A stretch of DNA of 64,000 nt from the NCBI GenBank assembly GCA_037127315.1, contig JBBBDQ010000346.1, positions 6,162,501-6,226,500 on the forward strand, written 5' to 3'. Each line of letters opens with the position of its first letter. Positions within the stretch are counted from its first letter, which is position 1. Under the pieces are notes generated by a model. That model was not told where the DNA came from. It was given only the letters and a program-made list of their open reading frames with translations, and ran no database searches. Made by a program: the position numbers and the translations under genes. This DNA comes from Ascarosepion bandense. Lineage: Eukaryota > Mollusca > Cephalopoda > Sepiida > Sepiidae. Shown here piece by piece: positions 43,012 through 53,567 of this stretch.

Positions 43012-43651
43012 CCCAAAATGCCAAATACAGGTCGGGGATACCAGAATCAAGCAGGTACAAAAATTTAAGTACATGGGAAGCGTTAGAACACAAGACTGGA
43101 TGTGCGATACAGAGATCCGAGGGCGAATTGACATGGCGAAGGAAGCATTCCAGAAATTGAGTAAGGTGTTAAGAAACAGGACAATTTCACTAGAAACAAG
43201 GAAGAGAGTACTGGATTGCTACATGCTGTCCGTCCTTCAATATGGCAGTGAATGCTGGACAATATCATCAAAGATGAAGGAAAAACTTGAAGCAACTGAA
43301 ATGTGGTTCTACAGAAGGATGCTGCGAATATCATGGATAGGGCATGTGAGCAATGATGAGGTCTTGGAAATGATGGAAACAAAAAGAAAATTAATACTGA
43401 GCATCAGGAAGAGACAGCTGCAGTTCCTGGGACACGCAGTGAGGAAGGGGGGCTTGGAGAATCTGATACTAACAAGCAAGATAGAGGGAAAAAGAGACAG
43501 GGGAAAGTAACGGATAACATTTTTGAAGGACCTAATCCGGTGGATGACGGAACGAGGATTACATTGTGTAACAGGAGAAGGCGTGCTCAGAAACGGGGAA
43601 GGCCATGATCTGATCGCCTACGTCCTGAAGGGGCAAGGCACATAGAAGAAG
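43012..43651 (+). mobile_element. RTE-type LINE, 5'-truncated copy with near-intact C-terminus
   Basis: Begins ACCCAAAATGCCAAATACAG. Frame 43073-43510 reads DMAKEAFQKLSKVLRNRTIS, LDCYMLSVLQYGSECWTISS, EATEMWFYRRMLRISWIGHV, LQFLGHAVRKGGLENLILTS. The 3' end is GATCGCCTACGTCCTGAAGG, 18-base spacing to GGCAC, and a GAA-type tail. Confidence 0.88.
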
Positions 43652-43805
43652 AAGTCTTCAGTCGGACAGAAGTTTCAACAGATGACATCCTAATATCATT
43701 GATAAATCTCTTCATTCAACTATCCTCCATAACAAAAGACCTTGAAAATATTCAGCAGTTTGAATAATACTTTTTCATCTACTACAAAGAAAGTTGGGTC
43801 ACTTC

Positions 43806-44195
43806 GTCCTCTATGTGACTAGTTCTTTCAGGACGTAGGCGATCATGGTTTTCCACGTCTCCCTATCCCTGCTGTCTTTTAGTACGCTTTTTTCTGTTAC
43901 ACTACGCAACCCTCGTTCTGTCATCCACCTGCTCAAGCTCTTCAAATATGTTACCCGCTGCTTTCCCCTGTCTCTTTTTTCCTCTATTTGGCTTATTAGT
44001 ATCAGGTTCTCTAAGCCCTCCTTCCTCATTGCATATCCCAGGAACTTTAACTGTATTTTCCTGATGCTCAGTATTAATTTTCTTTTCGTTTCCATCTTTT
44101 CCAAAATCTCATGATTGCTCACGTGCTCGATCTATGACATCCAAAGCATCCTCCTGTAGAATCACATTTCAGTTGCTTCAATTTTTATGATATTG
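43806..44195 (-). mobile_element. RTE-type LINE, 3' fragment
   Basis: Minus-strand frame: NHEILEKMETKRKLILSIRK, QLKFLGYAMRKEGLENLILI, WMTERGLRSVTEKSVLKDSR, TMIAYVLKE. The 3' end lies at the left (CATGATCGCCTACGTCCTGA). It is 5'-truncated near 44195. Confidence 0.85.
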
Positions 44196-44223
44196 TCCAG
44201 CTTTCACTGCTTGTCAGAATTTA

Positions 44224-44915
44224 TTTTTCATATTTACAAATTCACCATTCGTCTGATTATTGAATACTAGCAGTAAAGCCCGGCGTTGTTCGGGTGTAAT
44301 GAAACCTTTAAAACTAATCCATGGTCTTGGAACTCAGATTCTTTGGACGTTGGCACAAAAGACTAAAAAGCAATAGTTTTTTTCCAGTTAAAGCGAAACC
44401 GTAGACTGAAAGAAAAATGAATAGATGTAAGTCAAATTTTGATTTCCTGGTATCGATATCGAATAAGTTTTTTCGTCGTAAACTGAATTTTGAAGGCTAA
44501 ATAAGTCCGCTGAGTAAATGGTATCATGGCTGAGACTAAGAACTACAATTATACCTACTTAGAGCCAAACCCGAAGCAAAAAATAAAATAAAAGGGCTGA
44601 AAAAATACAGACATACAGGCAGATAAACAGACAGACTCACAAACATCTTGCTCTTTATATATATATATATAGTATATATAGTACAACTGTTTAAATTTTC
44701 AAGAAAATCGGTTCAGCCGTTTCGGAGTCTATAGGTAACAGACACACACAAACACAGGCACACACACACAAACGCACACACACATACGCACACACAGACA
44801 AAGTTCAATTTATAGAATAAGATTGCTGACATAGCTGACATTATAGAATTAGATTGCTGACATGTCGTGTTTCATGCCCCTGCTATTCATCGTCAAGTTC
44901 TTGACGAAATCTGAC
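44224..44915 (+). mobile_element. LINE-A copy 5, small fragment split by H1
   Basis: CATATTTACAAATTCACCAT, CGTCTGATTATTGAATA (44230-44266) and GCCCCTGCTATTCATCGTCA (44875) are consecutive in intact LINE-A (HIYKSTIRPCIEY, then GAPAILL). The H1 Helitron sits exactly between them. Only about 90 bases of LINE-A remain. Confidence 0.6.
44267..44866 (-). mobile_element. H1 Helitron-like element, copy inside LINE-A
   Basis: Plus strand starts CTAGCAGTAAAGCCCGGCGT after an A (CTAG at 44267-44270). It contains internal TA tracts (44656-44690), TCGGTTCAGCCGTTTCGGAG and a CA-rich segment, ending near AATTTATAGAATAAG. Right of it, GAATTAGATTGCTGACAT is a partial repeat of GAATAAGATTGCTGACAT, so the boundary is uncertain by about 40 bases. 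The insertion point lies between A and C/T without duplication, as expected for Helitrons. Confidence 0.6.
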
Positions 44916-44916
44916 A

Positions 44917-47850
44917 TTTTACTCCAAAATTTGTCCCTCGCCCAGGAAAGAACGACATGAGCAACAGGTGTCTCTGGACCGTTACCCTGCAACTGTGCGC
45001 ATCAAAGACAAACTCACCATAGGAACATGGAACGTCAGGACACTCAACTGTGGACAACTAGAGAATGTCAAACAGTAGATGAACAGACTGAATATCAACA
45101 TTCTAGGCATATGTGAAACAAGATGGCCTAATAACAGAGATATCAGTAGCGACACCCACAGGATAATAGATGCAGGAGGTAAAAAAAACGAAAAAGGAGT
45201 CGCTTTAATTCTAAACAAACAAGTGAAGAGATGTGTACTTAGATACTGGCAACTGTCAGAGAGAGTCCTCTTGGTTAAACTGCGGGGAAGGCCCTTTAAT
45301 ATCGCTGTTATAGTAGTTTATGCGCCGACAACTCAAAGCTCGGAGGACGAAATAGAATCTTTCTATTCAATACTGGACAGTGCCAAGGCTCACTGCAAAA
45401 GCCAAGAAATTAGGATAATAATGGGGGACTTAAATGCAAAGGTAGGTAAAGATAGAGAAGGAGACACAAACGGCAACTTCGGACTAGGAGAGCGCAACGA
45501 AAGATGAGAAAAATGGATCCAATGGTGCTCAGCCAATGACCAGGTTATTACAAACACCTGGTTCCAAGAACACTCACGACGTTTATGGACATGGAGAAGT
45601 ACAGGAGGCGACACGAAGAACCAAATAGATTATATAACTATAAACAAGAGATTCAGGAATGCAGTAGTCCAATGTAAAACATACCCAGGTGCCGACTGCG
45701 GAAGTGACCACGTCCCAGTCATCTGCAAACTAAAAGTGAAATTCCGAAGACTGAAGAAGCCCAGCACATCACCAAGGCTGCAATACGACACGCTAGAGGA
45801 CGATCTCACCCTGCAGAAAGAATACAATAACAGCGTGAGAAAGAAATATGAAGAACAAATTGGAAAAGGGTACTCAAAATGGGATTCACTAAAAGAAGCG
45901 ATGGTGACCTCAGCGAACAACATAGCACGAAAGGAAATCAAACGCAGAAGTAAAAACGAGTGGATGACCGAAGAGATCCTCCACATGATGCAAAGAAGAC
46001 AACAAATAACGCCAAGGTACGGAGCAGAATACAAAAAACTTCACAGGGAGATAAGGAACAAATGCAGACAAGCCAAAGAGCAATGGCTCAACAACAAATG
46101 CGCAGAAATAAAGAGACTGAGCAGTAACAACAAAGCAGAGATGCATAAAGAGATAAAAGAACTGACAGGACAAAAAACATGCTCCTCAACAGGACGCATA
46201 AAATCCAAGGAAGGAACAATCATATTAGAGAAAGAGGAAATACTCCAGGAAGAATATATAAAGGATCTCTTTTGCGACAAGAGACAACAACCGAGAATAC
46301 AGGAGATGGATGGACCGGAAATACTGAAATCCGAAGTGGAAGCTGCAATGGCCAAAATGAACAGAAACAAAGCTCCTGGTCCAGATGGCATAGTGATATA
46401 GCTGCTGACAGCCTTAGAAGAATATGGCATAGAAAAGATTACCGACATAATAAACGAAATTTATAGCAACGGAATAATACCAGACGACCTATGCAAGTCG
46501 ATATTTATAGCGCTGCCGAAGAAACCTGGTGCAAACGAGTGCGAACTACACAGAACTATCAGCTTAATGAGTCACATTACAAAACTGATTGCCAGAATCC
46601 TGATGAATAGAGCGAGAAGCAGAATCAGGCCAGAGATAGGGCAGGAACAGTGCGGGTTCGTCAAAGACACTGGAACAAGAAACGCCATATTCATGATTAA
46701 GATGCTCTCTGAAAGGGCATTTCAAATGAAGAAAGACTTGTACGTATGGTTCATTGACTACGCGAAAGCATTCGACAAAATACGACAAAAAGAATTGATG
46801 GAGATGCTAGGCAGCCTCGACATTTTCGGGAAAGACATAAGAATAATTAAGAATCTCTACTGGCAGCAAACGGCCTGCATACGGACAGTTAACGACCTCA
46901 GTAGATACACAAAGATAGAAAAAGGCGTAAGACAAGCATGTGTCTTTTCACCGGATTTGTTCAACCTATACAGCGAGAATATTTTGAGGACCCTAGATGA
47001 CACGCCAGGATTTGTTATTGGAGGCCACAACCTGAACAACATAAGGTATGCGGACGATACAGTGCTGATTGCGGACACGGAAAGGAAACTACAAGATCTC
47101 ATACAGAAAGTAGCAGTGGAGAGTGACAAGAAGGGACTACAAATAAACTTTAAGAAAACTGAGTGCATGGTCATCAGCAAAAGATACAACCCAAAATGCC
47201 AAATACAGGTGGGGGATAACAGAATCAAGCAAGTACAAAAATTTAAGTACCTAGGAAGTGTTCTAACAGAAGATGGAAAGTGCAACACGGAGATCCGAAG
47301 GCGAATTGGCATGGCAAAGGACGCGTTCCAGAAGATGAGCAAAATATTAACACAGAGGAAAATCTCAATAGAAACGAAAAAAGAGTGCTAGACTGCTACG
47401 TGATGTCAGTTCTTCAATACGGCAGTGAATGCTGGACAATATCATCGAAAATGAGGACAAAACTGGAGGCGACCGAAATGTGGTTCTACAGAAGGATGCT
47501 ACGGATATCGTGGACTGAGCATGCAAGCAACGAGGAGGTGTTGGAAAGAATGGCAACAAAAAGGAAATTGATGCTGAGCATCAGGAAGAGACAACTGAAG
47601 TTCCTGGGACATGCAATGAGGAAAGGGAGCCTGGAGAACCTGATACTGACTGGTCAGATAGAAAGAAGGAGAGACAGAGGAAGGCAGCGGATAAAATATT
47701 TGCAGGGTCTGATCAGGTGGATGACGGAACGGGGGTTGCCAGGAGCAACAGGCTCAAACATACTAAGAGCCACAAGGGATATGGAGACGTGGAGAACCAT
47801 GATCGCCTACGCCCTGAAGTGACAGGGCACATAGAAGAAGAAGAAGTGTA
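44917..47850 (+). mobile_element. RTE-type LINE, nearly full-length apurinic endonuclease/reverse transcriptase ORF
   Basis: One frame runs from about 44950 to 47391 with three in-frame stops (45076, 45505, 46399); a single frameshift near 47390 leads to the C-terminus, stop at 47821-47823. The APE endonuclease has GTWNVRTL (about 45022), CETRW, VVYAPTTQ, MGDLNAKVG and SDHVPV (about 45705). RT motifs are NKAPGPDGIVI (46370-46400), [20 protein letters not shown] (motif A Asp at 46756), [16 protein letters not shown] (Gly-to-Ala at a usually Gly position) and [10 protein letters not shown] (YADD 47047-47058). FKYLGS, LQYGSECW and RQLKFLGHAMRKG follow. The 3' end has CATGATCGCCTACGCCCTGA, GGCAC and (GAA)n. 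Total about 950 codons. This is the least damaged autonomous element here; RTE clade by domain order and C-terminal sequence. Confidence 0.9.
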
Positions 47851-48600
47851 ATCGATCCTGACTTATCATCCCAACTTCAGTCACTTTCTCACCGATGTTG
47901 CCTGGCTTTTCTCTGTCTTTGCTACAAATATTTCCATGCCAATTGCACTGACGAGCTTTTTTCCATGGTGCCTCGACTGAATAAAATTAAGCGTGCTACA
48001 AGATTGGCATCTAGATCCAACTAGTTCAATTTTATTCCCCCCCCCACCTCTGTAATTGGTATTCTTCTTAATGTGTCGTGTTCCTTCAGGACGTAGGCAA
48101 TCATGGACTTCCACTTGGCTCTTTCTCTTGTCGATCTCAATATTTTTTCTCATGGTATCTCTTCTAAACCCGCTCCGCCATTTATTTGCTCAGACCTAAC
48201 AAGTGCGTCTCGTGCTATTTTTCCTTGTCTTTTCTTCCCTTTATCCGACCTGTGTGTATAAAATTCTCCAGGCCCTCCTTCCTCATTACGTGTCCCAGTT
48301 GAATGCAAATATCACTTCTTCTACAACAGTTTCTTTTCTCTGACTTTCCGCATTTAGAATTCCCTTCCATTTACTTTCTTCTCTGACAAATACAATCTTC
48401 AAAAATTTAAACCCTGAAAAAAAATCTGATTCACTCACGGATGACGCACTATTCTTCAAGGCCGGACAAATTTCATCATACACACCCAAAATAGATTCCT
48501 ATTACCGCACACCACTGCAAATGACCTAATCTGAGGAAAAAAATAGAAATCGATTACACCCTGTCACTCCAGTGGGTCTAAAACTGACTGTACGGTAAAA
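47851..48600 (+). mobile_element. LINE-A copy 6, diverged, split by an RTE fragment
   Basis: First part (47851-48030): IDPDLSSQLQSLSH, LCYKYFHANCTDELFSM, RATRLASRS. Second part (48300-48410): FYNSFFSLTF, NSLPF, DKYNLQKFK. The two parts are consecutive in other copies. The remainder to about 48600 resembles a 3' UTR. It starts directly at the GAA tail of the large RTE element. Confidence 0.65.
48064..48299 (-). mobile_element. RTE-type LINE 3' fragment nested in LINE-A
   Basis: The plus strand reads TTCTTAATGTGTCGTGTTCC, TTCAGGACGTAGGCAATCAT; that is, the reverse complement of the RTE 3' end. It continues to CTCCAGGCCCTCCTTCCTCA (encoding MRKEGLE on the minus strand). Its insertion separates two collinear LINE-A segments. 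Confidence 0.7.
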
Positions 48601-49165
48601 GAATGAATACTAAAGCAACTTTTGCAAATAATTTGTACAAAGGTGTACAGTGGGGTCTTCTAATATCTGGCTGATTGATTTGTTTTTTTTTTTCCGGTTT
48701 ATCAACATTTTGCATCATTTAAAGTCAGAAAATAATTCTAGATTGTAATTTTTTTTAGATAAAGATATACTGATTAAAGTTATGTTAACCCATAGCTAGG
48801 GGAGCATATGTGGATTCATATCAAGAATGTTTGCGAGTATGAATGTAAAACAGTTCGAGAAATATGCAAATCATTTGTTGTTTCTTCAGACCAGTAGTAA
48901 AAAGTGTTGAGGATAACGACGAAGACCACAACTTTTCAAACATTATGAACTGACGGTACAGAATCACGAAGAAAGTAGTAGAAACCACATTACTTCAGGA
49001 CAATTGATGGTAGCACCTAGTGAATAACTCATGTAAAACGAAGATAAAATAATGACATAATTATGATACATTCCACACTATTTCAGAAACGGAATACGCT
49101 TCATCGTTAAGCCTCTTAAAGGATCTACTCTCCCTTAGTATATTACATTTGTCTATCTTTATCAG
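48601..49165. other. Stretch without identified gene
   Basis: AT-rich DNA with no repeat end or motif recognised. Confidence 0.4.
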
Positions 49166-49172
49166 TTTATGC

Positions 49173-49226
<54 letters not shown>

Positions 49227-49310
49227 ATTTTCAGGTTTCAAGAATAGTTTCGTTATTTTTTTACAAAAACCTTTATACCTACATCTCTCTCTCTCTCTCT
49301 CTCTCTTCGA
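49173..49310. repeat. (TATC)n and (CT)n microsatellites
   Basis: TATC at 49173-49227 and CT at 49284-49306. Confidence 0.95.
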
Positions 49311-49324
49311 TCTCTCATGTATAT

Positions 49325-49475
49325 ACATATATATATCTGCAGACAGATCTGTTTCGCTGTATCACAGCTCATCAGTACGTTAGACATCCGATTGCTTTTA
49401 CCCAGGATTGAAACTCGACCGAATTGGCGTCAGTCGGCGACTCTACTTCTGAGCTATGCGCGCTCGGTAGAAGGA
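49325..49475 (-). mobile_element. HH-SINE copy 4, short form
   Basis: tRNA-like A box (ATAGCTCAGAAGTAGAGTCG on the minus strand), B box GAGTTTCAATCCTGGGT, AAAAGCAATC, then the hammerhead and a TATATAT end. The 5' ~150 bases of the long form are missing. Confidence 0.75.
49338..49379 (-). ncRNA. Hammerhead ribozyme with intact catalytic boxes
   Basis: Minus strand: ACGTA, CTGATGA, GCTGT-GAT-ACAGC, GAAA, ACAG-AT-CTGT, C, TGCAG. Core and stems II and III are perfect. Stem I is reduced to about three pairs. Confidence 0.72.
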
Positions 49476-49602
49476 GGCAGAAAACTAATAGGTATATGGA
49501 TATATATTCTCCAGTTCATTAATTTCTGATGGTGCACTTGGCACCGAAATCTGAAAGCTTTTGAGTTGCAGTCCGATATGTTATTATTGTAACACTAATA
49601 AG

Positions 49603-49605
<3 letters not shown>

Positions 49606-49652
<47 letters not shown>
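49606..49652. repeat. (TA)n microsatellite
   Basis: About 23 TA units. Confidence 0.95.
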
Positions 49653-49655
<3 letters not shown>

Positions 49656-49799
49656 TTCTCTCTCGTGGATACTGACGTTTGTTAGTTCTATTGACTTGAA
49701 CCAAACATTTTTTTATTTCAATATCAGGCTACAGTAATGGTGAACAAATAGATAGTTAAGTTAAACCTAGATAACTACCAAAATTGGTATCGCACGAGA

Positions 49800-49975
49800 A
49801 ATGCGAATTATATACCCCAGTAATCAAAATAAAGTGTTTACTTCGAAATTCGTAGCACCTGAAGAAGGCCGGAGCTTACAACGACCGAGACGTCGTAAAC
49901 ATAGTAATAAAGATGAGGACAATAGTCCGAATAGTGTCAATAGTGTAAATAATACCTCATCTCAGAAGTATAAAC
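49800..49975 (+). repeat. U4 interspersed repeat, related to the inverted pair at 51.1-51.3 kb
   Basis: TATACCCCAGTAATCAAAAT, GACGTCGTA and GATGAGGACAATAGTCCGAA also occur in related form at 51215-51320 (plus) and, inverted, at 51110-51165. The 70-codon frame here (EEGRSLQRPRRRKHSNKDED) is repeat-derived. Confidence 0.5.
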
Positions 49976-49984
49976 AAATATGTA

Positions 49985-50268
49985 TATTGAACACTCTGGA
50001 AGAATGGTAGACTTTGAAAAACAGTAGCTACTCTGGCATGTACGCATCGCTCATTCACTCATGAATTAAAGCACTCTGGCTATTGGGCGTGTATAATGAT
50101 AATATACACGCTAAAAATCTGCTTTCTTCTACAGTGCGCCCATGGCCCAGAGGTAGAATCGCCGACTGACGCCAGTGCGGTCGGGTTTCAATCCTGGGTT
50201 AAAAGCAATCGGAGTCTGACCATACTGATGAGCTGTGATACAGCAAAACAGATCTGTCTCCGGATGAC
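49985..50268 (+). mobile_element. HH-SINE copy 5, long form
   Basis: GAACACTCTGGAAGAATGGT start, A box CATGGCCCAGAGGTAGAATC, B box GGTCGGGTTTCAATCCTGGG, hammerhead, GACTATATATATA end running into (TA)n. Confidence 0.8.
50220..50263 (+). ncRNA. Hammerhead motif with mutated GAAA box
   Basis: CCATA, CTGATGA, GCTGTGATACAGC, AAAA for GAAA, CAGATCTGTC, TCCGG. Stem I is partly mispaired, and the box mutation matches that of copy 3. Confidence 0.6.
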
Positions 50269-50396
50269 TATATATATATATATATATATATATATCCGAG
50301 TGAATACAGTACGAAAAAAAATTTTTTTTTACAACTTCCAAAACATTAATTTCAAACAGTGCTCAATATATGATATATAAAGCTGTGAATATTTAT

Positions 50397-50567
50397 TATA
50401 AATTATATTTTAGAACATGTACATATATTTTTTTACATATCCACTACAAATAGTACATTTGTCTCGACATTGAAACTTCAATGTCTCATCAAATGTCTCG
50501 AAACAAATGTATTGCTATTTGTAGTGGATATATAAAAAAATTACGTACATGTTCTAAAATATAATTC

Positions 50568-50618
<51 letters not shown>
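50397..50618. repeat. Palindrome with ~65-bp arms, followed by (TA)n
   Basis: Left arm 50397-50461 (TAGAACATGTACATATATTT then CATATCCACTACAAATAG) pairs with the right arm 50504-50571. The 42-base centre holds a second inverted repeat, GACATTGAA-AC-TTCAATGTC. On the minus strand the centre reads TTGATGA, a 9-bp stem, GAGA, resembling a degenerate hammerhead core. (TA)n occupies 50571-50618. Confidence 0.75.
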
Positions 50619-50619
<1 letters not shown>

Positions 50620-50620
<1 letters not shown>

Positions 50621-51105
50621 AAATCAAGGAAAGAAAAAAAGAAATAGAAAAAAAGGAACTGTTAAGAAGTGAGTGTAAAGTGAAAAGAAATATGAAAGGG
50701 ACAAATGATCACGGCATTCTACACGTACGCACATTAATTTTGCGCCGTAAGAGAAAGTCCCTAACTTTCTATAGCCCTGTATAGTCTCTTCCGTTCAACC
50801 TTTGACCCATTAAATTAAGTATTAGCAGTAAACCATCTGCAGCACTTGTTATAGAAGCTTGGCAATTTGAATATGAACCAAACTTTCAAAATAAAGATAT
50901 CTCGGGAGTCCTAATTCTAAAAATAACTTTCATGGATCTCACCAGATTAAAGACAAATGAGAGCAATTATCAGAAATACAAAAACCCAAGATACCATCCG
51001 CCAGTCAGAGCAAATAAAACAGCATTATATATTAGTACATGTTAAATATTGCTAGTGAAGCATACTATCGCAGCTAGAATTTGTCTGTATTTCGAAGATG
51101 AGATA
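50620..51105. other. Stretch without identified gene
   Basis: AT-rich DNA with a short purine-rich tract at 50620-50700. Confidence 0.4.
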
Positions 51106-51109
51106 GTAT

Positions 51110-51330
51110 TTACAGTATTTACATTATTCGGACTATTGTCTTCATCTTTGTTGCCATTTGTCACTCATGATTTGAAATCGTGGCATTACTACTACGCAAG
51201 GAATGAAAACGATATACCCCAGTCATTGTAATAAAGCGATCGGTTTGAAACGTACAACGGCCGAAACGTCGTACAAATGGCAACAAAGATGAGAATAATA
51301 GTCCGAATAATGTGAATACTGTAACATCAC
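51110..51330. repeat. U4-related inverted pair
   Basis: ACATTATTCGGACTATTGTC, TTCATCTTTGTTGCCATTTG (51120-51162) pairs with CAAATGGCAACAAAGATGAG, AATAATAGTCCGAATAATGT (51275-51315). It forms a hairpin with about 110 bases between arms. Confidence 0.65.
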
Positions 51331-51529
51331 AGCTATTGAGCATTTTGTCATGATACAAAAAATACTACGATATTAATGACTTTAAAAATTATATATTCAC
51401 CTCTTTGTTGTGTTTCTACCTTTGGTAATTTAACAACTTTTTACGAAAACGTTTAAACCTACATATTTTTTCATGTAGATTCTTCAGCCATTGCAGAAGG
51501 AAATATGTGTTTTATGAATTTATTTGCAG

Positions 51530-51610
51530 GTATATTAGAACGATCTATCCCATTGACATCTCCCATTGGCGTCAATGAATATATTGTTTATGAACTAGTT
51601 AGAAAGACAG
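51530..51610 (+). CDS. Candidate host exon (function unknown)
   Basis: TTTATGAATTTATTTGCAG ends at 51529 and GACAG|GTGAGT, a consensus donor, begins at 51611. The 81-base interval is open in one frame only: ILERSIPLTSPIGVNEYIVY, then ELVRKT. The exon starts with two bases of a split codon and ends with one, so it is symmetrical. That phase is compatible with the 28141-28248 candidate on the same strand (joining codon would be GGT). The peptide looks conserved in style, but I do not recognise its family. It has no similarity to the transposon proteins in the window. Confidence 0.5.
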
Positions 51611-51729
51611 GTGAGTAACAGAAGAAAACAGAACAACAACCTGCATGAAGCACAGGTGTCAGGAATGCTTTCTTCATTTTAATTAACAGGCATCAAAGTT
51701 GTTCTGTTAGTTAATCTGTTTCTCTATTA

Positions 51730-52400
51730 GGCGACAAGTGGCCTCCAGCGGATATGATACTGTGCTTATTCTGCTGATCGCCTCCAGGTAAGCCCCATCT
51801 TAGCCAGGTCTTACACCAGGTCTTGAATGATAGGCACATCCGTCTACTTCCCCTATCCGTCTTCCACTACAAAAAAGGTTCTGATTAGCCTCGTCGATTG
51901 CATCTGCAATGCGTGACCAATTCTGTCTTGTGCCTTCACACTGATTCTGCATTTCACATTAGTTTGGCCAGATATCCCCATAACCTATTTGTTAGTTATA
52001 TGGTATCACCAGGAGATTCCAAGTATGGTCTGCAAGCATAGTCAGTGGAAGGTATTTATTCTCTGGAAGATTTTTACATGTTTTCTTCCATGTCTCACTA
52101 GCAAAGACGGCCGTTGGTATGACAATAGACGTATAAAGCGAGAGTTTATGACCCTGGCCGAAGTAACTGCTAGATCATATGGATAAGCTTTTCATTTTTT
52201 TTCTTTAGATCTTTCGTCGAGTCACCCTTTCGTGAGATGTTACTTCCTACGTAGCTGAAATCTTCAACATATTCCAGTGCCTGTTCATGTAAAAAGACTG
52301 GCGCCTCTTGTATACGAATTCGACGAGGAAGATTAAACTGCAACCCAAAATTTGTTATCTTCTTGCTGATAAAATTGACTGTGTTTTTTGACGCTGATAA
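51730..52400 (-). mobile_element. LINE-C relic (C-terminal part of an APE-type LINE)
   Basis: Minus strand: KKITNFGLQFN, then EYVEDFSYVGSNISRKGDST then KDL (usual F-YLGS---DG---DI position), and toward the 3' end a DRIGHALQM, RTFF, KMGLTWRRSAE, RWRPLVA order. This resembles the WIGHVLR / LTW-EA--A-DR--WR end of LINE proteins widespread in invertebrates. Sequence is distinct from the RTE family above. Many stops. Confidence 0.5.
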
Positions 52401-52409
52401 AATGACGAT

Positions 52410-53560
52410 ATTCTCGCTGATAGAGTAACAACTGTAACACGTATATATAAATAAGGGTGTACAGCATATCTTTATTCGCCTGGTGACAATGGCTGTAGAG
52501 TAACACACAAGCAACGGGGGGGTCAGTACACAAGCATCGAGGCAACAGCCATCGGACTACACCCGTTTTCTCTATTTCCTGTCTCTCTTTCGGTCTGTTT
52601 TCAGATCTCAACTGCTGACTGACTGCTCAATTGTCTTCCGATCTATATATTGGCAAAATCTCGTTTTAACAGTTCATGTTTCAGGCACATTCTTTATGAT
52701 TTCAGGGTTTATGTTATCTGACTTTGTCTACGCTGTTTTATCAAAGCAGAAACGCGTTCCTTTAATGCAATAATATTTATTTTATTATAAATACGTTTCT
52801 GTTTCCATATATTCTAACCTGGAAGTTTTGATCATAACAAGACATTTCCTCAAAACTCGGAATTTGGATTCTTTACTTTTCAAAACAACATTTATTTTCA
52901 AAACAATACTTATTTTCTTTTGTTAGCCACCTTGCTTATTTTTGCTGTTTCATAACGCCTGCTCAACGTAAATATACTTCTGCTCAAAATTACGCACTAG
53001 GTCTGATAATATAAAATATTCCTCAAAGAATCATAAATCTAATATACATTTTCTGATCCAAAGACCAACTAAAACTGTTGCTGCAGAGGCTTTTGATCAC
53101 ATTTTGCATGACATTTGCATGACGTTTTGCATGTTGTGGCATTGACCACTCTCAGGTTATTTGCAAAGTTAAGTAATCGTTAGTGATCCAGGTCTTCATT
53201 TCATTCCATACGTGGGGGCTATGTAGACTTTCTCATGACAAAATCTCAAAGCAGCAATAACAGAACATTTCTCTGGCAGATATTTCCACTGTATGGAATT
53301 TCTTCTCAGCACATCAACATGTGGTCTTTATGCAGTAGAACACTTTGTGGTGTCAGAACGAGTTCACGCAACACTGAGAAATTTAATTTTATTACAAGGA
53401 ATCGGTAGGAATGCATCTTCACACAATTTCTGTGCCTACGAGCTTAATCTTGGGTATTTTAATGTTAGGACAGACACGTTTACTGGCGATTGCGTTCTTC
53501 TGGCGTCACTGTCACCAAAACAAAATAACACGAGACATTGACATTCAAAGCAATTAAAAA
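52410..53560. other. Stretch without identified gene
   Basis: The 82-codon plus-strand frame at 53293-53541 has no recognised motif or splice context. Confidence 0.4.
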
Positions 53561-53567
53561 GGAGTTG

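Noticed and set aside
45390..47342. Antisense frames of 74-161 codons under the RTE element
   Set aside because: Shadows of the intact-looking sense ORF.
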